DNA of 64,000 nt from Symsagittifera roscoffensis. Taxonomy: Eukaryota > Xenacoelomorpha > Acoela > Convolutidae. Positions 9,701 through 19,979 of this stretch are shown piece after piece (position 1 is the stretch's first letter; each line of letters begins with the position of its first letter). The position numbers were made by a program, and so were the translations under genes. The DNA is taken from assembly GCF_963678635.1 (NCBI RefSeq), contig NC_087064.1:58166338-58230337 (forward strand), written 5' to 3'. The notes beneath the pieces were generated by a model, which saw only the letters and a list, made by a program, of their open reading frames with translations, had not been told where the DNA came from and ran no database searches.

Positions 9701-11979
9701 GAAGAAGGATGGGATGCTCTCTTTTTTATTGCTATTTTCCTTAATTGTGGTGTTAAGGTCATCATTAAGATTTCTGTCATCTTTGTGTTTTTATAGTCAT
9801 GTGTATTTAGTGAATATGCTTTTCGAACTAGTGTTTCGATTCGTACTGCTATTTGCTTGATGGTTTCGTTTGGTAATCTGCGAATTTCATTACATAAAAC
9901 TCTTTGTTGTTGTTTGTTTCTTTCAGAGTCAAACATTTTTGAAAATTCTTGTGTAAATCTTTTCCAGTTTGATTTTATTTCTAGAGGTAGTACTGAAAAC
10001 CATTTTTGGGCTGCGCCATCTAAGGTTGTTTGTATCAACGCTGTGCGTCGATGTATCCAGTTTTGATGTAGTGGCGTATTAATTGGTTCAGGTCCTATAT
10101 TTAAAATCAAATTTGCTGTTACTGCATTTAAGTAATCTTCTACAGAGTATTCAGGGTCTGTTCCTGTGAAAACCATTAAAGGTTTGTTTGATGTTATCGA
10201 TGATCCACCCATTAGGTATGGATTCATTGTCATTTGTAATGATTCTGCTGCATTTGGCATTTGAGAAAAATTTGAAAGTTGGTTTCTTGTTATTTCATGT
10301 TGTTGAAGATAATATGGGAGTGGTATTTCATTTTGCATTTGTGATGGTTGATACGAGTGTGCAGTCATTGGATTTTGTTGTTGAATTGGTTGAAAAGATT
10401 GTGTATTAATTGGATTTTGTTGTTGAATTGGTTGTTGATGTTGTGCATCTATTGGTTGTGGAGAAAAATTCCTATGATTTGTACGTGTTTTCTGTATTCC
10501 TTGTCTACGATATTCTTGAGTATTTGGTGCAAATATATCTGGTTGTAAGAAATCGTCATCTGAGGATAAATAATCCATTTGATAAGGTGTTTGTTTTTTA
10601 TTTTTATTTTGTTGAAAAAATGGGTAATTTTCACTGCGATCCTGTGGAGGATTTGATTGAAAATTTTTGGAATTATATTGGGCCGTTGGGTTATCCCAGT
10701 TTCGAGGTTTTGTATATTGATTAAAATTCCTTTGTGGTTGATAATTTGTTTTTGATGGATGTGTATAATTATAATTATGGTCTGCAAAGTTGTTTCTAGT
10801 GAATGTTTTGCGTGTTTTTGATGGTATTGTCATGGGTTTGTATGTTTGGTAATCCATATGTGAATATTTAGGGGCAACCGAAGGTTTAACGGTTGATTGT
10901 AAGGTTACCTGTGTTTGTGAAGGATTTGTATTTCTTAGTGTTGTTAAATTTGGGCGTATTGGTGAAATACTTTGTTGTGTAGTTGTTGTGTGTACAATTT
11001 CTTCATTTATGAAGTGTGATGGTGTCTGGATATCTTGTTGAGTAAGATTCCTAGTTCCATTGAGGTTTTCGTTGTGTATGACTGTAGAGTTTAAACTATT
11101 ATTTTGTGTATCGGGTAAAAATGTATTATAGTTTAATGGTGTTGCATCAATTGTTAATGGTATTACTCTTACATAATCTCTTATGTAAGATATTGTACCT
11201 ATTGCTTGACTTGAGATTGATTGTGGAAAGCTTATAAATGCGTGATGAGACCATTCGGGGTCCCAAACATAATCTGATTGTTCTGTGATAGCGGTATCAT
11301 CGTTCGAATTTTGGGGTCTAAAATTTTTTCTTGCTTGTGCAATTAAATCAATATTGTGTGTGAAATAATCTATTATGAACCATGCTAAAATTTTTTGTAG
11401 ATCGTGTTTGGTATGTTGTGAAACGTCATCTTTCGTGAAATTTTCTTTAATGATGTTTAAATAACTAGAGAGTAGTGTAATTTCATGTCGTACTTTCAAA
11501 TGTTTAGATGTTTCTGTCGGTGAGACATTTGTTAATGGGATTTCGTTTTCTAATATCGAAATATAACTATATATTATTGCGAAAACTTCATTAGTGAAAA
11601 TGGAGTTTGCTCTTTGTGAGTTATGGTATTGGATGCTTTTTATATATTCTGAAAAAACTTTTGAAAATTCTAAATCAAGATCGTCTGTTTGAATAGTATA
11701 TGTTCTATTATTATGGTTTGGGGAAGTGAATTCTATGGAGTAGATTCCATACTGTTGTGTTATGTTGCATATATCTTTTAGATAGTGATCTATGATTTGT
11801 CTTTTGATTTTTACATCGGGGAACTCTGTTTTACATGGACTGATTCCGGGTTCAAATAAATTTACGAGTAAATTTTAACAAAATATGTGTTGTCCTCTAT
11901 CAGTATCTGCATCTACTATAAAAGGAAAGATTTCATCGTCATCTGGAGTTTCGTCACCTGGGGTGTGTGTTGAACTCAT
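6769..11979 (-). pseudogene. gag-pol: gag-protease-RT in one frame, copy 1 (single early nonsense codon)
   Basis: ATG at 11979-11977, overlapping ORF1 by 26 nt. A TAA at 11877-11875 interrupts codon 35 (a sense codon in copy 2); from 11874 the frame is open to the TAA at 6769, about 1700 codons. Order: N-terminal matrix-like region; a Gln/Asn/Pro-rich linker; a retrotransposon Gag capsid domain at about 10170-9640 (MVFTGTDPEYSVEDYL through DKLEQAE); one zinc-knuckle-like motif near 9430 whose first Cys is Arg here but Cys in copy 2; a long Arg/Ser/Asn/Tyr repeat region at about 8780-9250; an aspartic protease (LIDSGAESN, near 8290, with NIIGIPF further on); and RT (LDARYLN, FTTADMNSAYN, LFYGISIGPAAF). 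There is no frameshift between gag and pol. The product would be cleaved by its own protease. Confidence 0.9.
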
Positions 11980-12421
11980 TTTTCCGTTCGATGACTGTTA
12001 ATATGTAATTATTGATGTGTCGAATTGGTTGATTCCAATTGTATAAATGTACTGGTTTGTGTTTATACTGCTTTTTTATTCTTCTTTTTCCTCTTTGTGA
12101 TGAATTTGAAGTTGTTTCTGAGTCAGAAAAATATAATTGATCGTGTTGTGGGTAATTTTTATCTATTGATTCTTTTAATTTGTAAAGTTCGTCTAAACTG
12201 TTGGTTTCTGATTCTGAAAATGCGTTTCGATTTTTTGAAAATTTTTTTCGTGTTATTTGTCTTTGTTTAGTTATTATTTTCCTCTTTAGTGTTTGTCGTT
12301 TTGTGCGAATGTATCCAACTGTTTGTGTATGAGGTGTGATTACAAGGTCGTATTTTTTGTTATCTATTTCACAATTGTGTAAAATGATTGTTTGTTTATT
12401 TCCTAGGTTTTTAAATGACAT
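11954..12421 (-). CDS. ORF1, small basic protein upstream of gag, copy 1 (unknown)
   Basis: 155 aa starting at an ATG (MSFKNLGNKQ). It has a central cluster of Lys/Arg (about residues 40-65), an acidic Ser/Glu patch (AFSESETNSLDEL), a second basic patch (RGKRRIKKQYKHK), and a Trp/Asn-rich end. The last codons overlap the Gag ATG by 26 nt in another frame. Copy 2 keeps the same overlap and the same TGA. The basic-acidic-basic layout suggests nucleic-acid or nuclear association, but no family is recognised. A separate ORF ahead of gag is unusual for Ty3/gypsy elements. Expression of gag would then need leaky scanning, reinitiation or +1 recoding. Confidence 0.65.
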   Translation of the reverse strand: MSFKNLGNKQTIILHNCEIDNKKYDLVITPHTQTVGYIRTKRQTLKRKIITKQRQITRKKFSKNRNAFSESETNSLDELYKLKESIDKNYPQHDQLYFSDSETTSNSSQRGKRRIKKQYKHKPVHLYNWNQPIRHINNYILTVIERKNEFNTHPR

Positions 12422-13696
12422 AAGGTTTAGAATGACGGATGCAAAGGTTGTTAAATGATTTCTATTTTCTTAAACTGTTAGTTCTTACGATTTTTTGGTT
12501 AGCTTAACCTGGGTCTATTTGTTCAGGGTTGGAGAGAAAAGTATATCGATTCCGAAGAATGATTTTTACTTTCTCGTGACTAGTATAAGCTAAGGTGTTA
12601 ACTTACTTAATCTTACTTAGGGGTAGTGATTGTGTTCAAGGGTTGGAGAATAGTAAATCGATCCACAAGGTTCAGGTATAATTAGAACGCGAGTAGTTCG
12701 TTAGATACTATTTTAAACTTACTAAGTCTAAGATTTATCCTGGGTCTGGTAAGAGGGGGGGGTCAAGTGAAGGATGAATAACCGAAGTTCTTCACTGTTT
12801 ATCCTAATTTGAATGATTAGTTTTGTTTTAAAAATTTCTATTAGTCTTGGGTCTTTAGAAAGGGTTGGGTAGTGAATCGACGTTTGAGGTCGTTAGAAAC
12901 TAATTAAGTGGGTGGGGGAGAACAAAGTTGTTCTGTTTGATCCAAGGATAAGCCTTGATGATCAAATTTAAAATTTAATTAAGTAGAAAATGATTTAAGA
13001 TCCAAGGATAAGCCTTGATGATCTGGTTTTAAAATTAAGTGAATTTAAGTTTTAATAAAGTTTTAAATGTGTGTAAAGGAAAGATTTAGTGTTTTATGAT
13101 ATTAGTGAGTTGATGATTGCTGTTATGTTTTAGGTGATGAAGCTGGAACAACAGGATGATTTATGATTACTAACCATTTATTGTCATGCTACTAATTTTT
13201 ATTTTTGTTTTCCAATAAATATTTTTCAAACATGTTTTGTATAATACTGCAGAGTTTTAGGGAAACGATCTTAGATCTTTTTATCAATCGTTATTGTATA
13301 ATATTAATTTTGTTTAGCGCCTTAAATGATTTTGAAGAGTAACTTCAAGGTTTTATGTTTGCAAATGGAAATCTAAATTCATTGCAAGTAGTATTCGAAA
13401 TATAAAAGTTTGTTCTGGCTTTTGCCGAACTATCATATAACTATACGGCAAGTTTCTACTTTGTCGTATGTCGTCTTTGGTTCGAGGTCTTCTTCCAATT
13501 CCGGGTAGTTCTATTATGGTTCGGAATATTGGCTCTGATCTATTGAGTCGGAGAGACATTTCAATTAAATTATTGTCGTATAACATTTTGTAAATGTTTT
13601 TGTCTAATTTCTAATCTATTTTTGGTTAATTCTAATCTAGTAAGGTCTTGTTCGAGACTTATGGTCGCACCAGATGAGTTATGACTGGGGTGTATA
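12422..13696 (-). other. 5' leader of copy 1 with repeated modules
   Basis: Apart from small frames there is no convincing coding. Degenerate modules recur: AGGGTTGG followed by ATCGA near 12518, 12634 and 12855, and CTGGGTCT near 12508 and 12741 (a variant near 12848). The part from 12422 to about 13040 aligns with copy 2. From about 13040 to 13690 it is unrelated to the shorter block 46010-46267 in copy 2, so the promoter-proximal leader has been replaced in one copy. A 77-codon minus frame (13353-13586) lies in the copy-specific block and is not conserved. Confidence 0.5.
12939..13023. repeat. Paired 25-mer with internal stem (CAAGG/CCTTG), copy 1 leader
   Basis: Two identical 25-mers, GATCCAAGGA continuing to CCTTGATGATC, at 12939-12963 and 12999-13023, with starts 60 nt apart. 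Each can fold as CAAGG-ATAAG-CCTTG. The same pair with the same 60-nt spacing is in copy 2 (45897-45981) with two substitutions. A structured packaging, dimerisation or translation element is possible. Confidence 0.6.
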
Positions 13697-14083
13697 ACTC
13701 ATAGAGTAATTTCGGATAGGGTACACCGTCTGCTCGTCACGCTATCTTATTTTCGGCCGGATAGATTCGTGCAACTTCTTAGTCTAATACCGATCCTAAT
13801 CTTACTCTTATACTATCTAGTCTCAGGTTGCTTAACTAGTCTCTGCTAGGCTCAATAGATCTAGGGTATACTGGTTTATTGCGGCTGCTGAAGTGCTCGG
13901 GAGAGTCCAACTAATTTCTAAGTTAAATTCAAATCTCTCTGGTGCTGAAATTACAAGTAACTTCAGCACTTACAAATAAGTGGGTTGTTAGTTAGATGGA
14001 TCATGATTGGTTAATATTAAATACTTTACATTGGTAAAACATTTAATTTATCCAATCATAAAATATAGTTTAGATCAGGTTTC
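13697..14083 (-). repeat. LTR-like 5' terminal block of copy 1
   Basis: About 387 bp highly similar to 46268-46655, after which the two flanks diverge, so it is the outer end of the element. It contains a near-perfect 13-bp hairpin at 13942-13969 (GTGCTGAAATTAC, AA loop, one mismatch in the right arm). On the minus strand it begins close to TGAAACC and has a TATA-like run nearby. No second copy of this block lies within either element, so calling it an LTR rests on its position. Confidence 0.5.
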
Positions 14084-14117
14084 AATAATGAACTTTTGCG
14101 AAATTGGAAATTGGAAA

Positions 14118-16864
14118 ATTTAAAAAAATGTTTGACCTGGAGAACTTGCTTTTGATTTAATTCGCATAATTCAGGGTTAACTTATTTTGCTCCTTCTGTT
14201 TTTAAGTGGTTTTTAAAATTTTGTCCTTTTCTGCAGCTCATCTTTTTTAAATTATCTCTTGGCTCTATTTGGCTTGGAACTTCGAGCGTCTTTTAATGAA
14301 AATAAGAGTTAACCTTCTAACGTCCTATTAACCTAATTCAGACCAAACCCAATTTTTTGAAGCCTCGTATTAAATTGACTTCATTGCAGCTAGACTGAAA
14401 AAGATAATAAACTGAAAAGTTGCAATGCAGTTACATAATTATTACGAAAACCATAATTACATAAATTTCGGGTGTGGTAAGTTTTTTTAAGTACTTCCAA
14501 GATGAAGTCCTGTTTGCCTGGAATGTATGAGCTTTTTTAAACATGATAGTGTAAATATGATGTTATAAAATATATTTGGCTATGTTGAGATAACATCGGA
14601 TTGCTGATTCTTCGAGGATTCGGTACTTTAACGATTNNNNNNNNNNNNNNNNNNNNNNNNNNNNNNNNNNNNNNNNNNNNNNNNNNNNNNNNNNNNNNNN
14701 NNNNNNNNNNNNNNNNNNNNNNNNNNNNNNNNNNNNNNNNNNNNNNNNNNNNNNNNNNNNNNNNNNNNNNNNNNNNNNNNNNNNNNNNNNNNNNNNNNNN
14801 NNNNNNNNNNNNNNNNNNNNNNNNNNNNNNNNNNNNCAAATTGCGCTCTTTTTTCTAAGAAAAAATGTAAGGTGAAACAAAAAATCGTGACAATGGATCT
14901 TTCAGATTGTTTCCTTTTTTTCATTCGAACCCTTTTAAAAGCACCTAATCAATTTTTTTTCTGGTGCACCCCGCTTAATCCCTTAGTGTTCAACTTTAAG
15001 CTCTTTAAGTTCATCTCAAAAGAAAATTTAACGACTAATAGATGACCTTTAGGAACTGATTTGGATATTTGCTGTAAGATACTGCTGAATCGACCAATCA
15101 GTTAGATTTTGAGAACCTACTGATCAACCTACATTTGACAATAAAATAATTTTGGAAACTGCCGGATCTTACCCATGAAAAAAATAGAAATGAAGGATCA
15201 CCGTTACCGTTTTACATACGACCCGTTTAACTGCGGGCTCTGAGGCGAACATATGTATAGCTGTGCTAGTATAGACTATTCATTTTCTACTTATGTATCA
15301 TATAATTTGGTTATTTAAACACTGTGTTTTTAGATTATAAATTTCCATTATAATCTCAACATTGAGAAATAATTCCGTTTACTCAAATAATTGCGCTAAC
15401 TAAAATCTACCAATTAAAGATGATAATTGAACGAAATAATTGTAAAAACAAAATTGGCTAAAAAATTATACTACTCGAAGAAATTCTAGGTTTCTGGAAA
15501 ATTTAAAAAAATGTTTGACCTGGAGAACTTGCTTTTGATTTAATTCGCATAATTCAGGGTTAACTTATTTTGCTCTTTCTGTTTTTAGCTGGTTTTTAAA
15601 AATTTGTCCTTTTCTGCAGCTCATCTTTTTTAAATTATCTCTTGGCTCTATTTGGCTTGGAACTTCGAGCGTTTTTTAATGAAAATAAGAGTTAACCTTC
15701 TAACGTCCTATTAACCTAATTCAGACCAAACCCAATTTTTTGAAGCCTCCTATTAAATTGACTTCATTGCAGCTAGACTGAAAAAGATAATAAACTGAAA
15801 AGTTGCAATGCAGTTACATAATTATTACGGAAACCATAATTACATAAATTTCGGGTGTGGTAAGTTTTTTTAAGTACTTCCAAGATGAAGTCCTGTTTGC
15901 CTGGAATGTATGAGCTTTTTTAAACATGATAAGGTAAATATGATGTTATAAAATACATTTGGCTATGTTGAGATAACATCGGATTGCTGATTCTTCGAGG
16001 ATTCGGTACTTTAACGATTCAAATTGCGCTATTTTTTCTAAGAAAAAATGTAAGGTGAAACAAAAAATCGTGACAATGGATCTTTCAGATTGTTTCCTTT
16101 TTTTCATTCGAACCCTTTTAAAAGCACCTAATCAATTTTTTTTTCTGGTGCACCCCGCTTAATCCCTTAGTGTTCAACTTTAAGCTCTTTAAGTTCATCT
16201 CAAAAGAAAATTTAACGACTAATAGATGACCTTTAGGAACTGATTTGGATATTTGCTGTAAGATACTGCTGAATCGACCAATCAGTTAGATTTTGAGAAC
16301 CTACTGATCAACCTACATTTGACAATAAAATAATTTTGGAAACTGCCGGATCTTACCCATGAAAAAAATAGAAATGAAGGATCACCGTTACCGTTTTACA
16401 TACGACCCGTTTAACTGCGGGCTCTGAGGCGAACATATGTATAGCTGTGCTAGTATAGACTATTCATTTTCTACTTATTTATCATATAATTTGGTTATTT
16501 AAACACTGTGTTTTTAGATTATAGAAATAATTTCGTTTACCCAAATAATTGCGCTAACTAAAATCTACCAATTAAAGATGATAATTGAACGAAATAATTG
16601 TAAAAACAAAATTGGCTAAAAAATTATACTACTAGAAGAAATTTTAGGTTTCTGGAAAATTTAAAAAAATGTTTGACCTGGAGAACTTGCTTTTAATTTA
16701 ATTCGCATAATTCAGGGTTAACTTATTTTGCTCTTTCTGTTTTTAGCTGGTTTTTAAAAATTTGTCCTTTTCTGCAGCTCATCTTTTTTAAATTATCTCT
16801 TGGCTCTATTTGGCTTGGAACTTCGAGCGTCTTTTAATGAAAATAAGAGTTAACCTTCTAAATG
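14118..16864. repeat. Tandem array of about 1.16 kb units (two full, one partial)
   Basis: The segment starting TTTAAAAAAATGTTTGACC recurs at about 14121, 15503 and 16660. Units 1 and 2 are nearly identical along their length. Unit 1 is longer than unit 2 by 200 Ns plus a roughly 26-bp indel near 15340-15365. Unit 3 stops after about 200 bp at the palindrome at 16871. I see no convincing coding. A diverged relative of the unit start lies at 17122-17350. Confidence 0.85.
14637..14836. other. 200-N assembly gap inside tandem unit 1
   Basis: Exactly 200 Ns. The sister unit reads straight from CTTTAACGATT to CAAATTGCGCT (about 16008-16030) with nothing between, so the real gap may be zero length. 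Confidence 0.9.
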
Positions 16865-16870
16865 TATATA

Positions 16871-16968
16871 TATGTTCTTGTCATCCGGCCGGATTGGCAA
16901 ATTATTACATATATATATTTATATATATATGTAATAATTTGCCAATCCGGCCGGATGACAAGAACATA
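16871..16968. repeat. Perfect 48-bp inverted repeat with 2-nt spacer
   Basis: The left arm 16871-16918 begins TATGTTCTTGTCATCC and ends in an AT run; the right arm 16921-16968 is its exact reverse complement; the spacer is TT. Each arm contains the palindrome CCGGCCGG. It interrupts tandem unit 3. It could be a tiny foldback transposon, a replication-error palindrome or a library/assembly fold-back artefact. Confidence 0.9.
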
Positions 16969-17121
16969 GCAAAAAAAAGAAAACGAATCAGTTTGGATCA
17001 TCATCGTCAGCTCCAACAATCAAACAGAAACCATATATCTAGATCGTTTGCCAGTGCTGTGTCAAGTCTCCTACAGTTTACTAAAACTTGGGAGATTGCT
17101 GAGTGGATCCCAATAATTTAT

Positions 17122-17350
17122 TTGACCTTGTTGAAAATTGCTTTTTATGTAGCTTGCATAACTCAGATATAACGAAGTTTGCTCTGATGATTTTCAAATG
17201 ATTTCTTACAGCCTTATTTTCTGCAGTTCAGTTTTCCTTTAAATTATCTCTGACTTATTTTTGGTTCCCATGTTGGAAATTTTTCTACTGATTTTCAGAG
17301 TTTACTTCGTGCAAATTTTATAGTCCTAATTCAGTTGAAACTGAAGCTAT
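17122..17350 (+). repeat. Diverged relative of the 1.16 kb tandem unit
   Basis: The order of blocks matches the unit start: GACCTtGttGAaaattGCTTTT, then GCATAACTCAG, TTTGCTC, TTTTCTGCAG, TTTAAATTATCTCT and TTTGG, with many substitutions. It lies just right of the palindrome, so the array was longer or older than the three clear units show. Confidence 0.5.
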
Positions 17351-17397
17351 ACCGAGGCAGTTTCGTTATTTTTTGTAAAACCTAAATTACCAGAAGA

Positions 17398-18480
17398 CTG
17401 CTCCTATCAGGGCGAAGCCCTGAATGTTCCGACTGCCTATTTAGGTTTATGGAGTAGTAATAACATTAAAAAATAAAAAAAAAAAAAAAATTTTTTTTTC
17501 TTCTTAAATTTGATATTTTTAACAAAAATCATACCCCCACACGCCATTTAAAGTACAAAAGGATAGATTTTGCTACTTGTAACAAATCATTTCTGGCAAA
17601 TAAGTTTCGTTAAACCAATTTGGAACGATTTCTAAGACGGATTAAATCTCCGCTTACGCGTTAATAGCGCGATTTATATCGCGCGTTAATTGTCCCCAAT
17701 TGGTCAAAATGGCCAAAATGGCAATCTTTAAACCCTCATAACTTTACGAAAAAAGGTCACAGGTGAAATTTTTTTTCAAATTTGAGCTCAGAACAACAAT
17801 GCTTTTCGAATGATATTAAAAAAATTCCGTCAAAAATGGCTAGTTAAAAAGTCGAAATTTGTCTGAAGAAAAAAGAAACCCACCCCGAGCACAAATATTC
17901 CGTTACTTTTGTATCGAAAGTCGGAACAACAAGACTGCTCGTATCAGGGCAAAGCCCTGAAGGTTCCGACTGCCTTTTAAGGTTTATGGAGCAGCAGTAA
18001 TAACATAAAAAATTAAATGAAATAAAGTAAATTGAAAATTTTTTTCTCCAAAATTTGAAACTTTTTTATGAAAATCATCCCCCACACGCCATTTAAAGTA
18101 CAAAAAGGTAGATTTCGTTCCTTGTAACAAATCAATTATGGCAAATAAGCTTCGTTCAACCAATTTCGAACGATTTATAAGACGGATTAACTCCGCTTAC
18201 GAGTTAATAGCGCGAAATATATCGCGCGTTAATTGTCCCAAATTGGTCAAAATGTCCAAAATGGCAATCTTTAAACCCTCATAACTTTACGAAAAAAGAT
18301 CACAGGTGAAATTTTTTTTCAAATTTGAGCTCAGAACAACAATACCTTTCGAATGATATTAAAAAATTCCGTCAAAAATGGCTAGTTAAAAAGTCGAAAT
18401 TTGTCTGAAGAAAAAAAAAACCCACCCCGAGCACAAATATTCTGTTACTTTCGTATCGAAAGCCGGAACAAAAACTTTAG
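17398..18480 (+). repeat. Two tandem units (about 537 bp) of a dispersed repeat family
   Basis: Unit 1 starts near 17398 and unit 2 near 17933. Each starts ACTGCTC, then a TCAGGGC/GCCCTGA hairpin (17407-17424 in unit 1), TTCCGACTGCC, GGTTTATGGAG, a poly-A/T tract, ACACGCCATTTAAAGTAC, and a run with GCGCGTTAATTGTCCC. Reversed copies lie at 50815-51395, with fragments near 49735-49980, 55920-56035 and 56565-56705. No coding capacity is seen, so it is a non-autonomous or satellite-like repeat. Confidence 0.75.
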
Positions 18481-19971
18481 TTCACTTCACAGGAGCTATG
18501 TAATATTTCTTAATAATTTAACTTCGTTCAAGTTTTTGTTATAAAAATTTTTTTTTCTATGGAGACATTATCTGTTATCCGATTCTTCGAGGATTCAGCA
18601 TTCTCAACGAAATCAAATTGCCGTGCAAGAAATTTAGCAGGGAGGAGAAATTGCTCTGCTAGCAAAAAATTCCCCATTCAATGTAGAAAGTAAATTGAGA
18701 TTTTTTGCATGCTTTCGCTTGCCCACTAACAAGATTGTTAAATTTTTCTATTATATATTTTCACCCTGTGAATAAAATTTTTCTTAAAGTTCAATGTTTG
18801 TAGTAGGGCTGTAATTCTTGTTAGCACCATCTTGTTTCAAGTTTGTTTCCATTCAAGTCTTTTTTGTTCAATTTGTGTACATGAAAACTTGTCAGTTGAT
18901 AATTTATGTGTTTATAAAGTCTATAGCACTGTTGAAAAAAATTTCCGGTTAAAAGTTTAATAAATGTCTCTATTTAATTGCATCAGAAAACTTCAGTTAA
19001 ATAAATTTATAAGGGGATTTCCTTCAAAAAAATTCCTTTGAAGGATTTAAAACCAATAAAGATGCACGTAACTAATTTTGGCCATCGTTTCGAAATGAAT
19101 TGCAAAGACTGCAATGAGCTGACTTCTATTTTTGTCTGTTTTTCGCTCTTTCACTCTACAACTACAAGACTTAACTGAAAAAAATTTAGACAACTTCCTG
19201 GACACGATGAATATCTATCACAAAGAAAAAATCAAACATTTTAGATACGAATTGTTTATTTCAAAGTAGTTGAGTAAGAAAAAAAGCAACGCACAAAAAC
19301 ACACGAAACTTTTATATCAGTATAGAAGAAATACTCTTTCTAATCAAGGTAAAAGCTTAAATAACGGCTTGATAAGTCTTACTTCGAAAAACAAGTTCAA
19401 ATCTTTTCCATCCTATTACTTCAGATCTTTTTTAAAAGGAAGTCGAGTGAAAAATTGTCAAAAAGAAAAAATTAGAAAGGACCAAGTTGACATCTTCCCC
19501 TTAAATTGTTTTAAATGCAGGGATTTATCTCTCTTTTTTTGCTTGAACTTGGTTTTTGCTTTGATTTGAGTTCAAAATCCTTGTTTTTTTTCTAAATTTA
19601 CAAAAAAGTTAGTGTTTTTTTTTAAATAACAAGCATACGGATTGATTTGTATTCAAGTAGCATGAATGCTTACATCAGTGCTGGGTGTTCAATTAATTAC
19701 CTTCAAACTATGGTTTTGTTGCCAAAATTGCTCTGAACAAAAGCAGCACCTTAAGCATTAATCTTCTTCGAAATTCAGATATAAACACTTGACTTTATCA
19801 TAAAACCCAATACCTCAACTCAAAATGAAAAATTTCAGATGAGGAAAAAATTAACACGTTTTACTCATACAATTCAATTGAGAAGCATCACCCTAAAAAT
19901 ACCTTAAAATACTTTTAAAATTAAGGTAAATTTGCACTACTTTAAGTACACCTTAACATACCTATATTTAC
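18481..19971. other. Intron-like AT-rich DNA, no gene seen
   Basis: Only short chance frames occur. The far end (from about 19880) is rich in CCTTAAAA-type motifs that resume after the MITE at 20399-20590, suggesting the MITE landed inside an older repeat. Confidence 0.5.
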
Positions 19972-19979
19972 CTTAAAAG

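Larger units (their letters stand above)
1..14083 (-). mobile_element. Giant env-bearing Ty3/gypsy-like retroelement, copy 1 (3' end outside window)
   Basis: The element is read right to left: LTR-like block 13697-14083, leader to 12422, ORF1, gag-pro-pol, two small membrane ORFs, a Met-free ORF, and env running off base 1. The protein order PR-RT-RNaseH-IN is that of Ty3/gypsy (Metaviridae). The same gene order recurs in copy 2 at 30133-46655 with closely similar proteins, and the right flanks of the two copies differ beyond about 14083 and 46655, which fixes the 5' edge. Relative to copy 2, roughly 2 kb or more of the 3' end should lie left of the window. The coding strand is rich in A and poor in G. 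It is oriented with the receptor gene whose exons lie further right. Confidence 0.85.

Noticed and set aside
13353-13586. 77-codon minus frame in the leader of copy 1
   Set aside because: It lies in the copy-specific block with no counterpart in copy 2, and has no domain or context.
14537-14924. Several frames spanning the N gap
   Set aside because: Their length comes from Ns and they have no coding support.
16810-17172. 120-codon plus frame across the palindrome
   Set aside because: It reads through a repeat unit and a palindrome, is low-complexity, and has no family features.
19270-19569. 99-codon plus frame rich in Lys/Ser
   Set aside because: It starts at a non-ATG codon, has AT-driven composition, no motif, and no similar frame in the repeats.
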